Shown here piece after piece: positions 45,596-56,137 of a stretch of 64,000 bases of DNA (positions are counted from its first letter, which is position 1; each line of letters opens with the position of its first letter). The stretch spans positions 186,001 to 250,000 of the forward strand of contig NW_008805064.1 in assembly GCF_000004825.1 (NCBI RefSeq), in the 5' to 3' direction. The notes below the pieces were generated by a model. That model ran no database searches and was not told where the DNA came from. It saw only the letters and a list, made by a program, of their open reading frames with translations. Source of the stretch: Heterostelium album PN500. Its lineage: Eukaryota; Evosea; Eumycetozoa; Acytosteliales; Acytosteliaceae. The translations under genes were made by a program, and so were the position numbers.

Positions 45596-47612
45596 GTAAA
45601 CAACAACAATATTATATAAAATCACAAAAGAAAGATATAAATAGATCTAAATTACATCGTTCTAAAATCAATGTTGGTACAATGAGCTCTTATTCTGGTT
45701 CCGATTTAAGTTCTTATCTATCTGTTGGATCAATGTAAGTTATATTACTTTTAAACAGTGTATTATATTTGGATTACTTATTAATATGTGGTTATTTATG
45801 ATGAAATAATAGGAATGATCAATTTGGTGAATTTTCATTATCTCCACCAGATAACGATAATTATTTGAAAACATTGAATCACTTATCTCAAATGGCACAA
45901 CAGAATCAACAGCAACAGCAACAATCCAATTCAACATCTTCATTACCATTTATTGGTAATAGTAGTAATCAACAAACAACATCTACATCTTTAAATAGTT
46001 CAACATCAATTCCACAACCTTCATCTAATTTAGTTAATCAACAACAACAACAACAACAAATACAACTACAACAACTAAACACAACAACTACTAATAATAA
46101 TAATAATAATAGTAATGAAATTAAATTTGAATCGTTTTCAAATTTTATGTGGGGTGCGAATAAACCGTTATATGGTAAAGGATTGTTAAAGTTGGTTTAT
46201 AAATATCCATGGATAAAACATGCGATCTACTCTCTCCTGAAAGGAAGAACTGTATTTGTAATCGGACAACAAGAAAAGAAAACACAGATACTCCAGATGA
46301 TCTATGCACTCGCTATCTTTGTCGTGGGTTACTCAAAGACCAACAAGAAAGAAGCAATCGATCTTTGGCACACCGATTCTCTGAAACTATCAGACCTGTC
46401 TTGGTTGAAACTTGCTGGTATACCAAGAACAACCGATAAATCAAAAATACCAACCAATGTCAATGTAAGTATTATTGGAAAAGTAGTAGTAGTACTATAA
46501 ATATAACTTGACTAATCACACTTTTACAACATCAATATTATATATAGTTGTATGTTAGTAAGATCGACTTGGATACAGAGGAATACACTGGACCTGTATA
46601 TAATGTAAATAATGGTATCATCGATGAGATATTGTGTACAAAGAAACCTTGGAATGACAATGAGAGTCTGTATATCAGTCATATACAGACGGCATTCTTT
46701 GAGATCGCCATAAAGAGTTTCATACACTATCATGTTTGTTGTGCACAGCCTCAACCGCTTAGAAGCGATCATCCTCTGCTGAGTTCATCGATACTCATTA
46801 ATCTACTGGCAAAACAACAGCAACAACAACAACAGCAGCAATTGTACTATTCAACTTCTGAGCTGCCTTCTCTTTCGTTGCCAGTTTGTTTAACACCACC
46901 GGACAGTGCATTCCAACAGCAGTCCATGTACAAATCAACATCTGCATTCGCCAGGAAGAAGCCAGCGGTCGTTCCAATCACAACTCGTTCCCTTTCAGAG
47001 TCACACCTGAAAGAACATCAACAACATCAACAACAGATGGTCAATTCGCATCACCATCTCATTCCATCGGTAACAGGCAGCTCACCAAGCGACCATCCAA
47101 GTGCACTCACTCAATCGTCATCCTCTACCATCTCCAACAACAGTAATAGTATAAATAACAACAATAATAATATTAATAGCAATAGCAATAATACTCATAA
47201 CAACAATAATAATAATAGTAATCTAAATAACTCAATGAATCAAACAAACAATAATAATAATAATAACAATAATAACAATCTTAATAACTCTGTATCGGCA
47301 TCACCTTCACCTTCACCTTCACCAATTCCAATTTTATCAAATTCCATCAATAACAACAATTCACAACCATCTCCAAAGCAGCAGTCCTCACATTCCTCTA
47401 CTAGATATACAGATCCTAAAACACTTTTCAAACGATGGGATTTGCATCCTCAGGACCAGGTCATTGTCGAATCACTCTCTGAGATGATCAAAGAACAACA
47501 ATACTTTGAAATATACAACTCGAAAGGACAAGAGATGTCACCCGGTATCAAATTAGATTTCTCACCATCCCTCCATGTCGATCGTAGAGGTAAAGAGAGA
47601 AAGATTGAATAA
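43761..47612 (+). CDS. SMCR8 homologue (DENN/longin protein, C9orf72 complex)
   Basis: SMCR8 pairs with C9orf72 and WDR41 to form a GAP for small GTPases in autophagy and lysosome signalling. Seven exons: 43761-44432, 44502-44636, 44713-45331, 45415-45484, 45597-45734, 45813-46464 and 46548-47612. They total 3351 nt and 1116 residues with no frame error. The longin-type N-terminal domain is well conserved: GDFIVFSEFSEQKGPVHLN, YVVKIMSVDFQNK, YAYVHHFSLFDIYARGYVRP and FDKFLAKFSR. A Gly/His-rich insert follows. The linker/DENN part contains LRSITELCTPEVTESFLRKL and continues through FMWGANKPLYGKGLLKLVYK, KGRTVFVIGQQEKK and the last exon. Poly-Gln and poly-Asn inserts sit between blocks. The RxxxGPQP and AYVHHxxLxDxxARGxVRP motifs are diagnostic. 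The last Asn/Ser-rich 250 residues are lineage-specific. Confidence 0.88.
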
Positions 47613-48549
47613 AAATATAAAATTATATTATAACAATAACAATAGCAATATTAATAATCAAACTTCCACATGTTCAACCTAACTATTCAATTTACAAAAT
47701 TAAAAACTAAATATGTTTAATTTATATAAATCAAAAAACAAAACAACAAACAAACAAACAAACAAACCTACAAATTTGATAATATTAATGTTTGAATACA
47801 AAATTTATTTTAATAATCTAATATTATTATTTGTTTGTTTATTATTTATTTAAAACAGCTAATCTAAACTAACTAGATTCAAGAGCTCTTCATTCTTATC
47901 TTTCCATTTTATTCTAATTTATTTTATGGAAAATAAAATTGATTGAGATAGATGACGGTAAAACAAAACAAATTAAACTACAAAAAACATATTGGTAGTA
48001 TATCATATCATTCTTTCTTACATCATTCATAAAACACTTTTCTAAATACTCTTTATATTCTTTCCTGATTGTAATGATACTAAAATGATACTCACACAAA
48101 AGTAAGTAAAACCAAATTTATTTATCTTCAATATGATCTCGGAATTCTATTATTTATATTAAAATGTGTTGTGTTTTTTTTTTTTTTTGTTGATATATTA
48201 TAATATTTGTGTTGTATCATTTTTTTAACACTAACTAAATGATTACAACAGTTAACATTACATTTACATCACCAAACACCTAAAATAAAACTGAAACCAC
48301 AAACACGGATGTCTTTGTCAAAACCAAAAAATATTTTTATAAAAACAGTTAAAATTTTAATCAAGAAACTATATGTTTATTATTTATAACTATCATTGAT
48401 GGATCTTGACAATGCCAATCATATTCCATTTTGAATGGATTTAATCATTTTTAACACCGATAAATTTAATTGGATTGAAATGATCAATCATTCATCATCA
48501 TTTCTCGAAAAAAATTGAAAAGTAATAGTTTTGTAAATATAAATTAGAA
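47613..48549. other. Intergenic region
   Basis: About 940 bp, AT-rich, with an (AAAC)n-like run near 47740-47766 and a poly-T run near 48175-48190. Short open frames are hydrophobic and without codon bias. No gene is supported. The last part is the promoter of the first surface-protein gene. Confidence 0.45.
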
Positions 48550-49465
48550 ATGTACTACCTAAAATTAAATTTATACTTTATAGTCTTTGTATTTTTATTA
48601 AATTCTTATATAAATGCTACCAAATGTAAATAATGTTTATAAAAAAAAATAAATTAAATAAATACTGATTAATTTATTTAGTGAGTAGTACAATAGGTTA
48701 CTATGGATTTGATACTAACGAACCTCTAGTATCCTATATCTTGATTGAACTCGATTCCGAGATTGAAGATGATTCCAATTATCATATTTTATTAAATCAG
48801 ACAGAATGTTCTCAAATAACCAAACAAGATATATTTCCTAAAAATTCCCTTGAATGTAAAATAGAAAAAGTATTTCAAGATTCAAATTACTCTATTGTTA
48901 TACAATATAAAGAGGAAACTATTATCGATGATAAAATCTATTTAACTAGAAGTAAGTAAACATATTTTTTATTTTTTGAAAATATAGAACTTTAAATATT
49001 TATAAAAAAAAAAATGATAAAAATACAGAATTACCTTATATTTCTAAAGTTGAACAAAACGAAGATAGTCTGTTGATATTTGGAAATTTCTCAAATCTAA
49101 ATCCAAAGAACTTTACTGTTTCGTTGTGTAATACTCTGCCAGAGGATAAAGTAAAAAGTATCAATGATTCATTGATTGTCGCACCAATGTTTGAAGACAC
49201 TGAGAATTATAGATGTGGTGTTGTTGTGCAAGAATCTTTCAGATTCAATACTGACTATCTTGTGATAAATGAAGAGCCGTGGCAAGAAGGGGCAAATGTA
49301 GGTCATATAAATATTACAATCATCTTTGCTGTTATATGTGGTATTATCGGATTGATCACAATCTTTGTTATAGCAACATTCACTGTTATAAAATTGAAAC
49401 AACACAAAAAAAGGAGAGAGGACAAAATGAACAAGAAAGTAACAGTAACAAATGATGGTGCTTAA
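48550..49465 (+). CDS. Type I membrane protein with two TIG/E-set-like ectodomains (surface family member A)
   Basis: Exons are 48550-48625, 48682-48951 and 49029-49465, totalling 783 nt and 260 residues. Exon 1 encodes a signal peptide (YFIVFVFLLNSYINATK). Exon 2 encodes a domain starting TIGYYGFDTNEP with two Cys and ending YSIVIQYKEET...IYLTR. Exon 3 encodes LPYISKV...LLIFGNFSNLNPKNFTVSLC, a second Cys (YRCGVVVQ), a membrane helix (ITIIFAVICGIIGLITIFVI) and a Lys/Arg-rich tail. One domain per exon with phase 1 introns is typical of shuffled extracellular modules. Two paralogues lie at 52496 and 53850. The PYIS...GNF pattern recalls TIG/IPT domains of dictyostelid adhesion proteins, but I cannot confirm homology. 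Function unknown; cell-surface recognition is inference. Confidence 0.7.
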
Positions 49466-49520
49466 ATAAAAATAAATAGTTCAACATTCTTTTTTTTTAT
49501 GTGACCCTTTTTTATTTGTT

Positions 49521-50934
49521 TCATTTCATCGAAAAACAGAATTTTTTTTGCAAACATCTTTGATTGTATATCGTATTATCCGAAAGATATCTAATTACTG
49601 AATTGTTATCTATATGTTGAGTAAGTCTATCGATTGGGTCGTTAGTAGTAAGCTTGAAATCAATATTGTTCTCTTTTAATGTTGGTATAAATTCATCGAG
49701 GAAATCGATTAAAAAATCAAGATCCTCCATTCCAAATGATTCATTAATGATTAATATTGATTTTAGTGTCTTTGAATGGTAATTCAACAGCGATGATAGG
49801 AAGTCTATGTTGTTATAGTCAGGGCGACTATTCCAATCTTTTCGCATGTCAATTGTGAATCGTTCGATGCCATGTCCATCGATATTCGGTGTGCTAACAA
49901 ACAGATCTTTCAGAAAATTACTGTAGTTTTCTTCGAATCCATGATACCCTAAAACAATGATCTCTTTGAGGTTTGGCATTGGTGGTGGACGTATTAAGTA
50001 TCCATCCTTAATAATTGCTGAACGGTAATCTTCCTCAATGAACCTGATGACGTAGTAATCAATGTATATATCTTCCGATCTAGAAACTCCACCATTGATC
50101 GAATGATCATATTCATCTGATTCCATTACGAATGTTTCAACTCTTGACAACAATTGATTGGCATATTCTATGCCTTGATCATATGGAATGTATTTAATTG
50201 ATTCATAATCGAAATACAGTGGTGATGATTTGATTAAGTTGTATTCACTTTGGTTGTTGATATCGATAAATGAATTCCAATAGAATAGATTATTGTTGAT
50301 GATCTTTGAAACAACTCTGAAGAGTTGTTTCGATATTAATGCAAAATTCATTACATTTTCGCCATCTATGAGATAAGGTATAAAGAATAGCAGATTTTTG
50401 AATTTATAGTGCCGAGAGGTTCTTTCATACTTATCATTATCAAAGGCAACAAAATTTGAAATGATTTTGCAAAGTAATATATCTGATAATTTAGAAATAC
50501 TATTGTCGGTTGTTATTGTATCTGTTGTTTCTGTTTTTGTTGTTATTAATGTTGTTGCTGTTGTTGTTGATGTTTCTTCTCTTATTGATTCAACATTATC
50601 ATCTTCTTCTTCATCAATACTCTTGTCATTATAAACGATATCATAATGATTATTATAGGTGAAAAAGTCAAGTGGTTCCCTCCTCTCTTTTTCGAATCTA
50701 TCACAAACTCTCGATATCTTTGATTTCAATTGTGTTTCATCTGATTCATTCAACTCTTTAAAGAAAGTGTTGAACTTAATAGCAAACTATTAGTATTATT
50801 AAATAAATAAAGATTAATTGTAATTCAATACATACTCTATAATCTTTGACAATCTTGTAATAAATCTACCTCCTGTTGCATTATTACCTTGATATTGATT
50901 AATCTCATCAAACATCCTCTTTTCTGAATTCATT
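49521..50934 (-). CDS. F-box-like dictyostelid protein
   Basis: Exons 50889-50934 and 49521-50755 (complement) give 426 residues. The short first exon (MNSEKRMFDEINQYQ) joins in phase 1 to a large second exon; an alternative donor at 50835 leads to stops. After an acidic and Thr-rich region, ISKLSDILLCKIISNFVAFD looks like an F-box helix. It is followed by the spacing FALISKQLFRVVSKIINNNLFYWNSFID typical of dictyostelid F-box/LRR-type families. The rest alternates hydrophobic strands and acidic loops (LKEIIVLGYHGFEENYSNFL; SLLNYHSKTLKSILII), resembling degenerate leucine-rich repeats. If real, it would recruit targets to an SCF ubiquitin ligase. Its stop codon is 55 bp from that of the convergent surface gene. 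The family call is moderate. Confidence 0.6.
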
Positions 50935-51137
50935 GCTATTAATTTCTATTTATCTATGAAAACACAAAAGCCAAAATATTTATTTTTTGAATATGTTTCA
51001 TTCCATTGAAAAACAGAAGAAAAATATTAAAATTTGAGTGGTTGGAGTTTTTTTTTTTAATTAAATTAATTATAATTGACTATTACTATATGTTGGTTGG
51101 TGTATATTATTGATGTTGATTGATAGGTATTGACATT

Positions 51138-52251
51138 TCCTTGGCGGCTACCTTATTGTCCTTAGACGGACAACACCATCAGAGGAAAGAGAATGTGTCC
51201 TCCAAAAATCTACAATCAATCCAAAGTTGAACTTTATTTTGCTGACCAGACTCCACCACTTGTTATTACACCAAAATTCGTTTCCAGCCCTGTGATTATC
51301 TTTGAATTTAATCGAAGCATTGTACAGCCAAACAGCCCACTCCAAGTTTAAATCTCATATCCATTCCCAACCGATAATATCCAATCCAATCTCTTAACGT
51401 TGACATATCGAAAAAATAGACTTAAACCACCCATTCAACCAAGATTGTGTCCATCCAACAATCAATCTTTGATATGCTCAGGAAAAGGAAGATGCGAAAG
51501 TTCCTGCATTTATTTCGGTGATTCAGTTAGTTTAGATTGTTCGGACATAAGTTTAAATAATACAGTTGTCTCTATTGACGAAGTTAGACCAGCTTCTAAT
51601 TCTACATTTGGCTTGTTTTCATTTGGAATATCAATTGTTGAAATTCAAGAGTTGAAAACCAACAAAAACAACAACAACTACACAATCATCGGAAGATACC
51701 CTCTTTCGGAATAGTTTGCATTTCACAAATGAATCTGATGATTCTTCTCTTTCATATAAATTCTCTGCTGTCTTTAGAAATACTACTTCAACTCCAAGTG
51801 TTGTGATAGCCAGAGTAAGATATTTCTTCAAGGACACTATCATATGGTTTGGAGGTCAAACTTTCACAATGAGGGCAGGATCAGTCAAATACAGGGTAAC
51901 AATTACCCAATATGATTTTGAAAACCAACTAAATAGACTAAGAGTTCTATTTAGAATGATACAAGTATGGATGATGAAAAATTACAATCTGATAGATTCC
52001 CAAATGAACATGGAAGCATTGAATGGATTAAAATTCCAATTTTAAATCAAGAAATCCCATCTTCATCATCTTCTTCAAAAAATAATAATTCATCCAATCC
52101 TCACTGTAAAAACAAATCATTTGAATGGTGGAAGATATTCCTTATTGTTATTGGAGTTGCAGTTGGTGTTGGTATTGCTGGTATCTCAATTTTCAGAATT
52201 CGCCACAAAAGACAGAAAAATCTTAAAAATCATGATAAAATAGAAATGTAA
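51138..52251 (+). pseudogene. Decayed C-terminal part of a ComC-like EGF/TIG membrane protein
   Basis: Three frames in turn encode the C-terminal half of the dictyostelid ComC-like surface family. Frame 1 (to 51714) gives a TIG-like stretch (KIYNQSKVELYFADQTPPLV), an in-frame stop near 51348, then an EGF-type module (LCPSNNQSLICSGKGRCESS). Frame 2 (about 51690-51950) encodes the strand-rich domain FNTTSTPSVVIARVRYFF-like and IWFGGQTFTMRAGSVKYRV. The original frame resumes (about 51960-52251) for HGSIEWIKIPILN, a membrane helix (WWKIFLIVIGVAVGVGIAGI) and a basic tail. No start codon, signal peptide or upstream ectodomain is present. One stop and two frame changes make it a 5'-truncated host pseudogene. 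Its decay looks recent because long stretches remain readable. Confidence 0.75.
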
Positions 52252-52495
52252 GGTGTCAGGGAATAAATAATCTTTTCATAAATAATTATTGCTATTTTTT
52301 TTAAAAAGTAGAATTATTTTATTGAATGTTTTTTATCTTAATAATAAAATAAAATTATTATAAAAGATCTTAAGAATAATAAAATGTTACTGACCTTAAT
52401 TTTTTTTTTTGAAGATCAAAGTTTTTTTTTCCAAAAGTCGTCTGCAGATTAAAAAAAAGGAAGTTAATGTGATCGATTATTGATTGTGACTCAAA

Positions 52496-53406
52496 ATGAT
52501 TAATAATTGTTACAGATATCTATTCTTAATATATTTATTATGTGTTATTATAGTAAAAGGAGATGAGATAGAATCAACAACAACAACCAATACAATAGAG
52601 ACCACAGGTTACTATGGAATACTTCGGTCACCGAATCACGATGATTGCTCGATAGTCAACGTCGGATATCAGTGGAATTCATTAGAGTTTAGCAAATACA
52701 CTGTTAAAATAGATGACCACGACTGTATCATATATGGATCGTATCACCAAAAGTCAAATTCCACCATAAAGTGTCTAGTCAACCGAGTATCCCTTAACAA
52801 CTCCAACTACAACGTCGAAATTCACTTTAAAAAAGATTTATTAAGTACTCAATGGGTATATTTCAATAAGAGTATATATTAATTAGACTATAAAACTATT
52901 TAAAACAAGTATTGATATTTATATCTATCTATTTATCTATGTATCAATCTCATTTAGAACTACCATATATTTCAAGTGTCACAATAGATAATCAAGATAT
53001 GATAATCAGTGGTAACTTTTCAAATGTGGACCCAAAGAACTTTACAATTCAGACATGCTCTACGATTAAGGGTGAGCGTTATATAAAGAGTTTCAGTGAA
53101 TCTATGATTGTTGCACCAATCAAGAACGAAACCGATGCATTCAAGTGTAACATACAGATCGATGATTCATTCGAATACTACTCAGGCTACCTGCTCGAGC
53201 AGACCGGTGATGAAAGTGCAGAAGTAGCCACTGAAATTGCTATTATTGTCGGTATATTCCTCAGTTTTGTTGGTACTATCATCTATGTGATATACATTAT
53301 TCTTCGATTCATCATAAGATTATTCACAGGAAGTAGTGGAGATAATACTAAAAGCACAACAACAACGACAACAGAGCAACAACAAGATAAGATAAAGATT
53401 CAATAA
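52496..53406 (+). CDS. Type I membrane protein with TIG/E-set-like ectodomains (surface family member B)
   Basis: Exons 52496-52871 and 52958-53406 give 274 residues. The signal peptide (YLFLIYLLCVIIVKGDE) runs straight into the first domain without the intron that A and C have. A Thr-rich spacer precedes TTGYYGILRSPNHDD, which aligns with A. The second domain starts KLPYISSVTIDNQDMIISGN and keeps FSNVDPKNFTIQTC and the second Cys (FKCNIQIDDSF). A membrane helix (AIIVGIFLSFVGTIIYVIYI) and a Thr/Gln-rich tail ending in Lys follow. The intron between the two domains is phase 1, as in A and C. The gene is intact and probably the functional copy beside the broken member C. Function is not known. 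Confidence 0.72.
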
Positions 53407-53849
53407 TAACAAATATTTATAATTAGTTATTTTTAGTAAAAAAAAAACTTTGTTAAGTAATTCATTGTTATTCACTTTTTAATACGATCACCAACAAATG
53501 AGTGGTGTGTTCCTCCAAACCATTGCAGTAACACACAAACTCCAATAATAATGTTTTGAACATATATAATTCATATGATGTTATATAAACATATAATTAA
53601 TGATAAAACTTGTATTTTCTATTTTCTTGTCTGTTCTTGTCCGAGACATCTCATTCACCCGACCAATCAACACCTTTATATTTACATTTATTTATTAATA
53701 AAGTTTCCTTTTTAAAACATTTTTATACATTAATTTAATATAGCAAATGTAATATTTGATTATATATATGTGAATGAGGTAAGTTCATTTACCTATTTAT
53801 TGAATAACAGAATAGATAAGATAAAAGTTAATTTTTAAGATTATTAATA
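53407..53849. other. Intergenic region between surface genes B and C
   Basis: About 440 bp of AT-rich DNA with a few CA-rich words (CACCAACAAATG; CTCATTCACCCGACCAATCAACACC near 53650-53675). It is the likely promoter of member C. No open frame was found. Confidence 0.45.
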
Positions 53850-54769
53850 ATGGTAACAACTAAAAATATAATACCATTAATTTCAATAATTTTTGCTTGG
53901 TGCTTTATAATTGTTCATTGTAATTCTAATTCTAAAAGTATGTAACCAATTGTTTGCCACCAGCTATCCAGATGTCTTAGTAACAAACAATGTACAACTT
54001 TTTTTTTAGTACTTAACGAAAAGGGTGAATATGGAACACAAAATACGACTAATGGAGTAGTAACAATTGTTGTATTAAGTTTTAATTATAATTTTTCGAC
54101 CTTCCCAAGACAAATTCTACATATTAGTATAAATAGCAGAGATTGTATTCATTCCATTCAAAATGAATCAGTGGTAACATGTATTTTACAAGACCAATTG
54201 AATGAAAAACAAAAAATATAGCATCTATATATCTGGTCTAAATGAAAGTGTGATTACTGATACCATATATTTATCAAAGAGTAAATAATATCAAAGATAA
54301 TCTAATATTTAATATTTATATTAACTTTTTTTCATTTCCGAAAGGAATACCTTTTATTTCTGGTACTGAAAGGCTTGATGGAAAGATAATAGTGACCGGT
54401 AACTTTTCAAATGTGAATCCAAAGAACTATACTCTTAGAGGTTGTAAAGATTTCCAAGCAAAGGAGGTGGAAAGCATCAATGAGACAACCATCATTATTC
54501 GCACCAAACGTTGGCCTGATCATCGATTTAATTGCGGTCTCACTATAGATAATTCCTTCTACTATGTCACACAACATAACAAAATCGATGAAAAATCAAA
54601 TCTATTAAGTGTTATTCTCGTTGTTTGTGTGATTGGAGTCATTACTATTACTGCACTAGTAGTCACCATTGTAGTGGTTGTTAAATGTAAAAGAAGTAGA
54701 AACAACAAATCACATACAAGACAAACTTCAAAGACTCAACATTATAATTATACAACTCTAGATGAATGA
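53850..54769 (+). pseudogene. Surface family member C with a one-base frame break
   Basis: Exons 53850-53937, 54010-54280 and 54345-54769 have the same layout as member A: signal peptide (IPLISIIFAWCFIIVHC), domain 1 (EKGEYGTQ... CIHSIQNESVVTC), then domain 2 and membrane helix. Domain 2 keeps IPFISG, VTGNFSNVNPKNYTLRGC and FNCGLTIDNSFYY. The helix LLSVILVVCVIGVITITALV is followed by KCKRSRNNK and a Tyr/Thr tail. In exon 2 the frame ends at a TAG near 54221, but YSIYISGLNES...IYLSK continues in the next frame and lines up with A. The shift is one extra base near an A6 run, so it is either a young disabling mutation or a sequencing error. Apart from it the gene looks whole. Confidence 0.65.
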
Positions 54770-54938
54770 TTTAAATTAGCTATCTATCGATAAATATAAA
54801 AATAATACTAAAAAAGATTTTAATTGTTTACAATATTTTTTTATTTTCTTTTCTTTTTCTTAGATTTTTTTTTTTTTTAATTATTTTTATTTTAGATTAA
54901 TTTATTTAATAGCAATAAATATATAGAGATATAATATT

Positions 54939-55885
54939 ATGACAAGTAATAATAGTAGTAATATTAATGAATCTGAATCTAATGATTCAAATTGTTCTAT
55001 TTGTCTATCAGAGATTGAGAATGAAACCAAAGTAATCATTTGTAATCATCATTTTTGGTAAGAAACGACTTGATGACTACTATCATCTACTCTTCTAAAT
55101 ATCTACTCAATTGTTATACTTATTGTATATTATTGATTAGTTTAAAATGTATTCAAGGCTGGATAAAGAATAAGATAGAATGTCCTCTTTGTAAATCTGG
55201 TATGTGTAGCAGTTGTTGTTAAAAACAAAACTTTAAAGTAATCGATTGTAAAGAATGATAATTATCGGTATACTAATAGATAAGAATCTTAAAATTAAAT
55301 ATAGAAATCATACAATTATATATAGTATCGGAAAATAAATATATAGATGTAGAACCACCGGCTAAACCACACCCTAGTAAAGTGGAAGCGGATCTTGCAT
55401 GTCTCGATCACAGTTACTTTGCTGAGGAGATAAATAAATTGATTGTAATGTCACAGGCTATCGCCTTCAAAGTTGAGAATACACCGAGTATAAATCAAAC
55501 AACCAAAGTATATGTTAATAACAATAATCAACATGATCTGACGTTGTTGGTATCGATTGATGAAACACTGCATCGATTGCACGGCGATATGGAAGCACTG
55601 ACACCTTTTGACCCACAGTCGATGCTCTCTGAGATCTACTCGATAGAGACAACACTCAAAGATCTCGATCGTATTTATAACAACTACAACAGACAGGCCT
55701 CCATTCAGAAACAACAAAACAACAGTAGATACACACCATCTTCATCATCTTCGAAACTGCGGTCAAACAACAACAGCAACGACGATGATGACGACGATTA
55801 TCAAGATGACTACTTTGAAGACAATGATAGATATTATGAATCTGTTGATGATGGTAAACAACAAAGATACGCAAAATCAAAATAA
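54939..55885 (+). CDS. RING-finger protein, TOPORS-like RING
   Basis: Exons are 54939-55057, 55141-55199 and 55326-55885, totalling 738 nt and 245 residues. The C3HC4 RING is split by both introns: CSICLSEIENETKVIICNHH, then FW|CLKCIQGWIKNKIECPLC. All eight zinc ligands are present after splicing, so it should be an active E3. The RING sequence, with C..C...W...K.ECPLCK, resembles TOPORS-type and related DUF-RING ligases. Downstream is a helical region (YFAEEINKLIVMSQAIAFKV; LLVSIDETLHRLHGD) of unknown type and an Asp/Asn-rich acidic tail. Nothing identifies a substrate. It is convergent with the F-box/Kelch gene. Confidence 0.8.
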
Positions 55886-56137
55886 AAAGAAATAAGAGAT
55901 CAATATATATATATATATATATATAAGAATATAACATATCTATATATTTAATATGTATAATAATGTTTATTATATCGCTAACTACTAATCTATTTATAAA
56001 TAACTATATATTGCCGGGTCACCTGTATTAAGATGACAAATGTTTTTAAAAAAAATTGGTTGGTTTGTGTGTGTTGTTAAAGTAAATAGTTGTTGTTTAT
56101 GATAACTATTACTTGATTTTGAATGATATGATTTGAT

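Noticed and set aside
50836-50888. Alternative longer first exon of the F-box-like gene using the donor at 50835
   Set aside because: Reading through from the ATG meets an in-frame TAG, and the other register cannot join exon 2 without a stop; the GTAATA donor at 50888 keeps frame.
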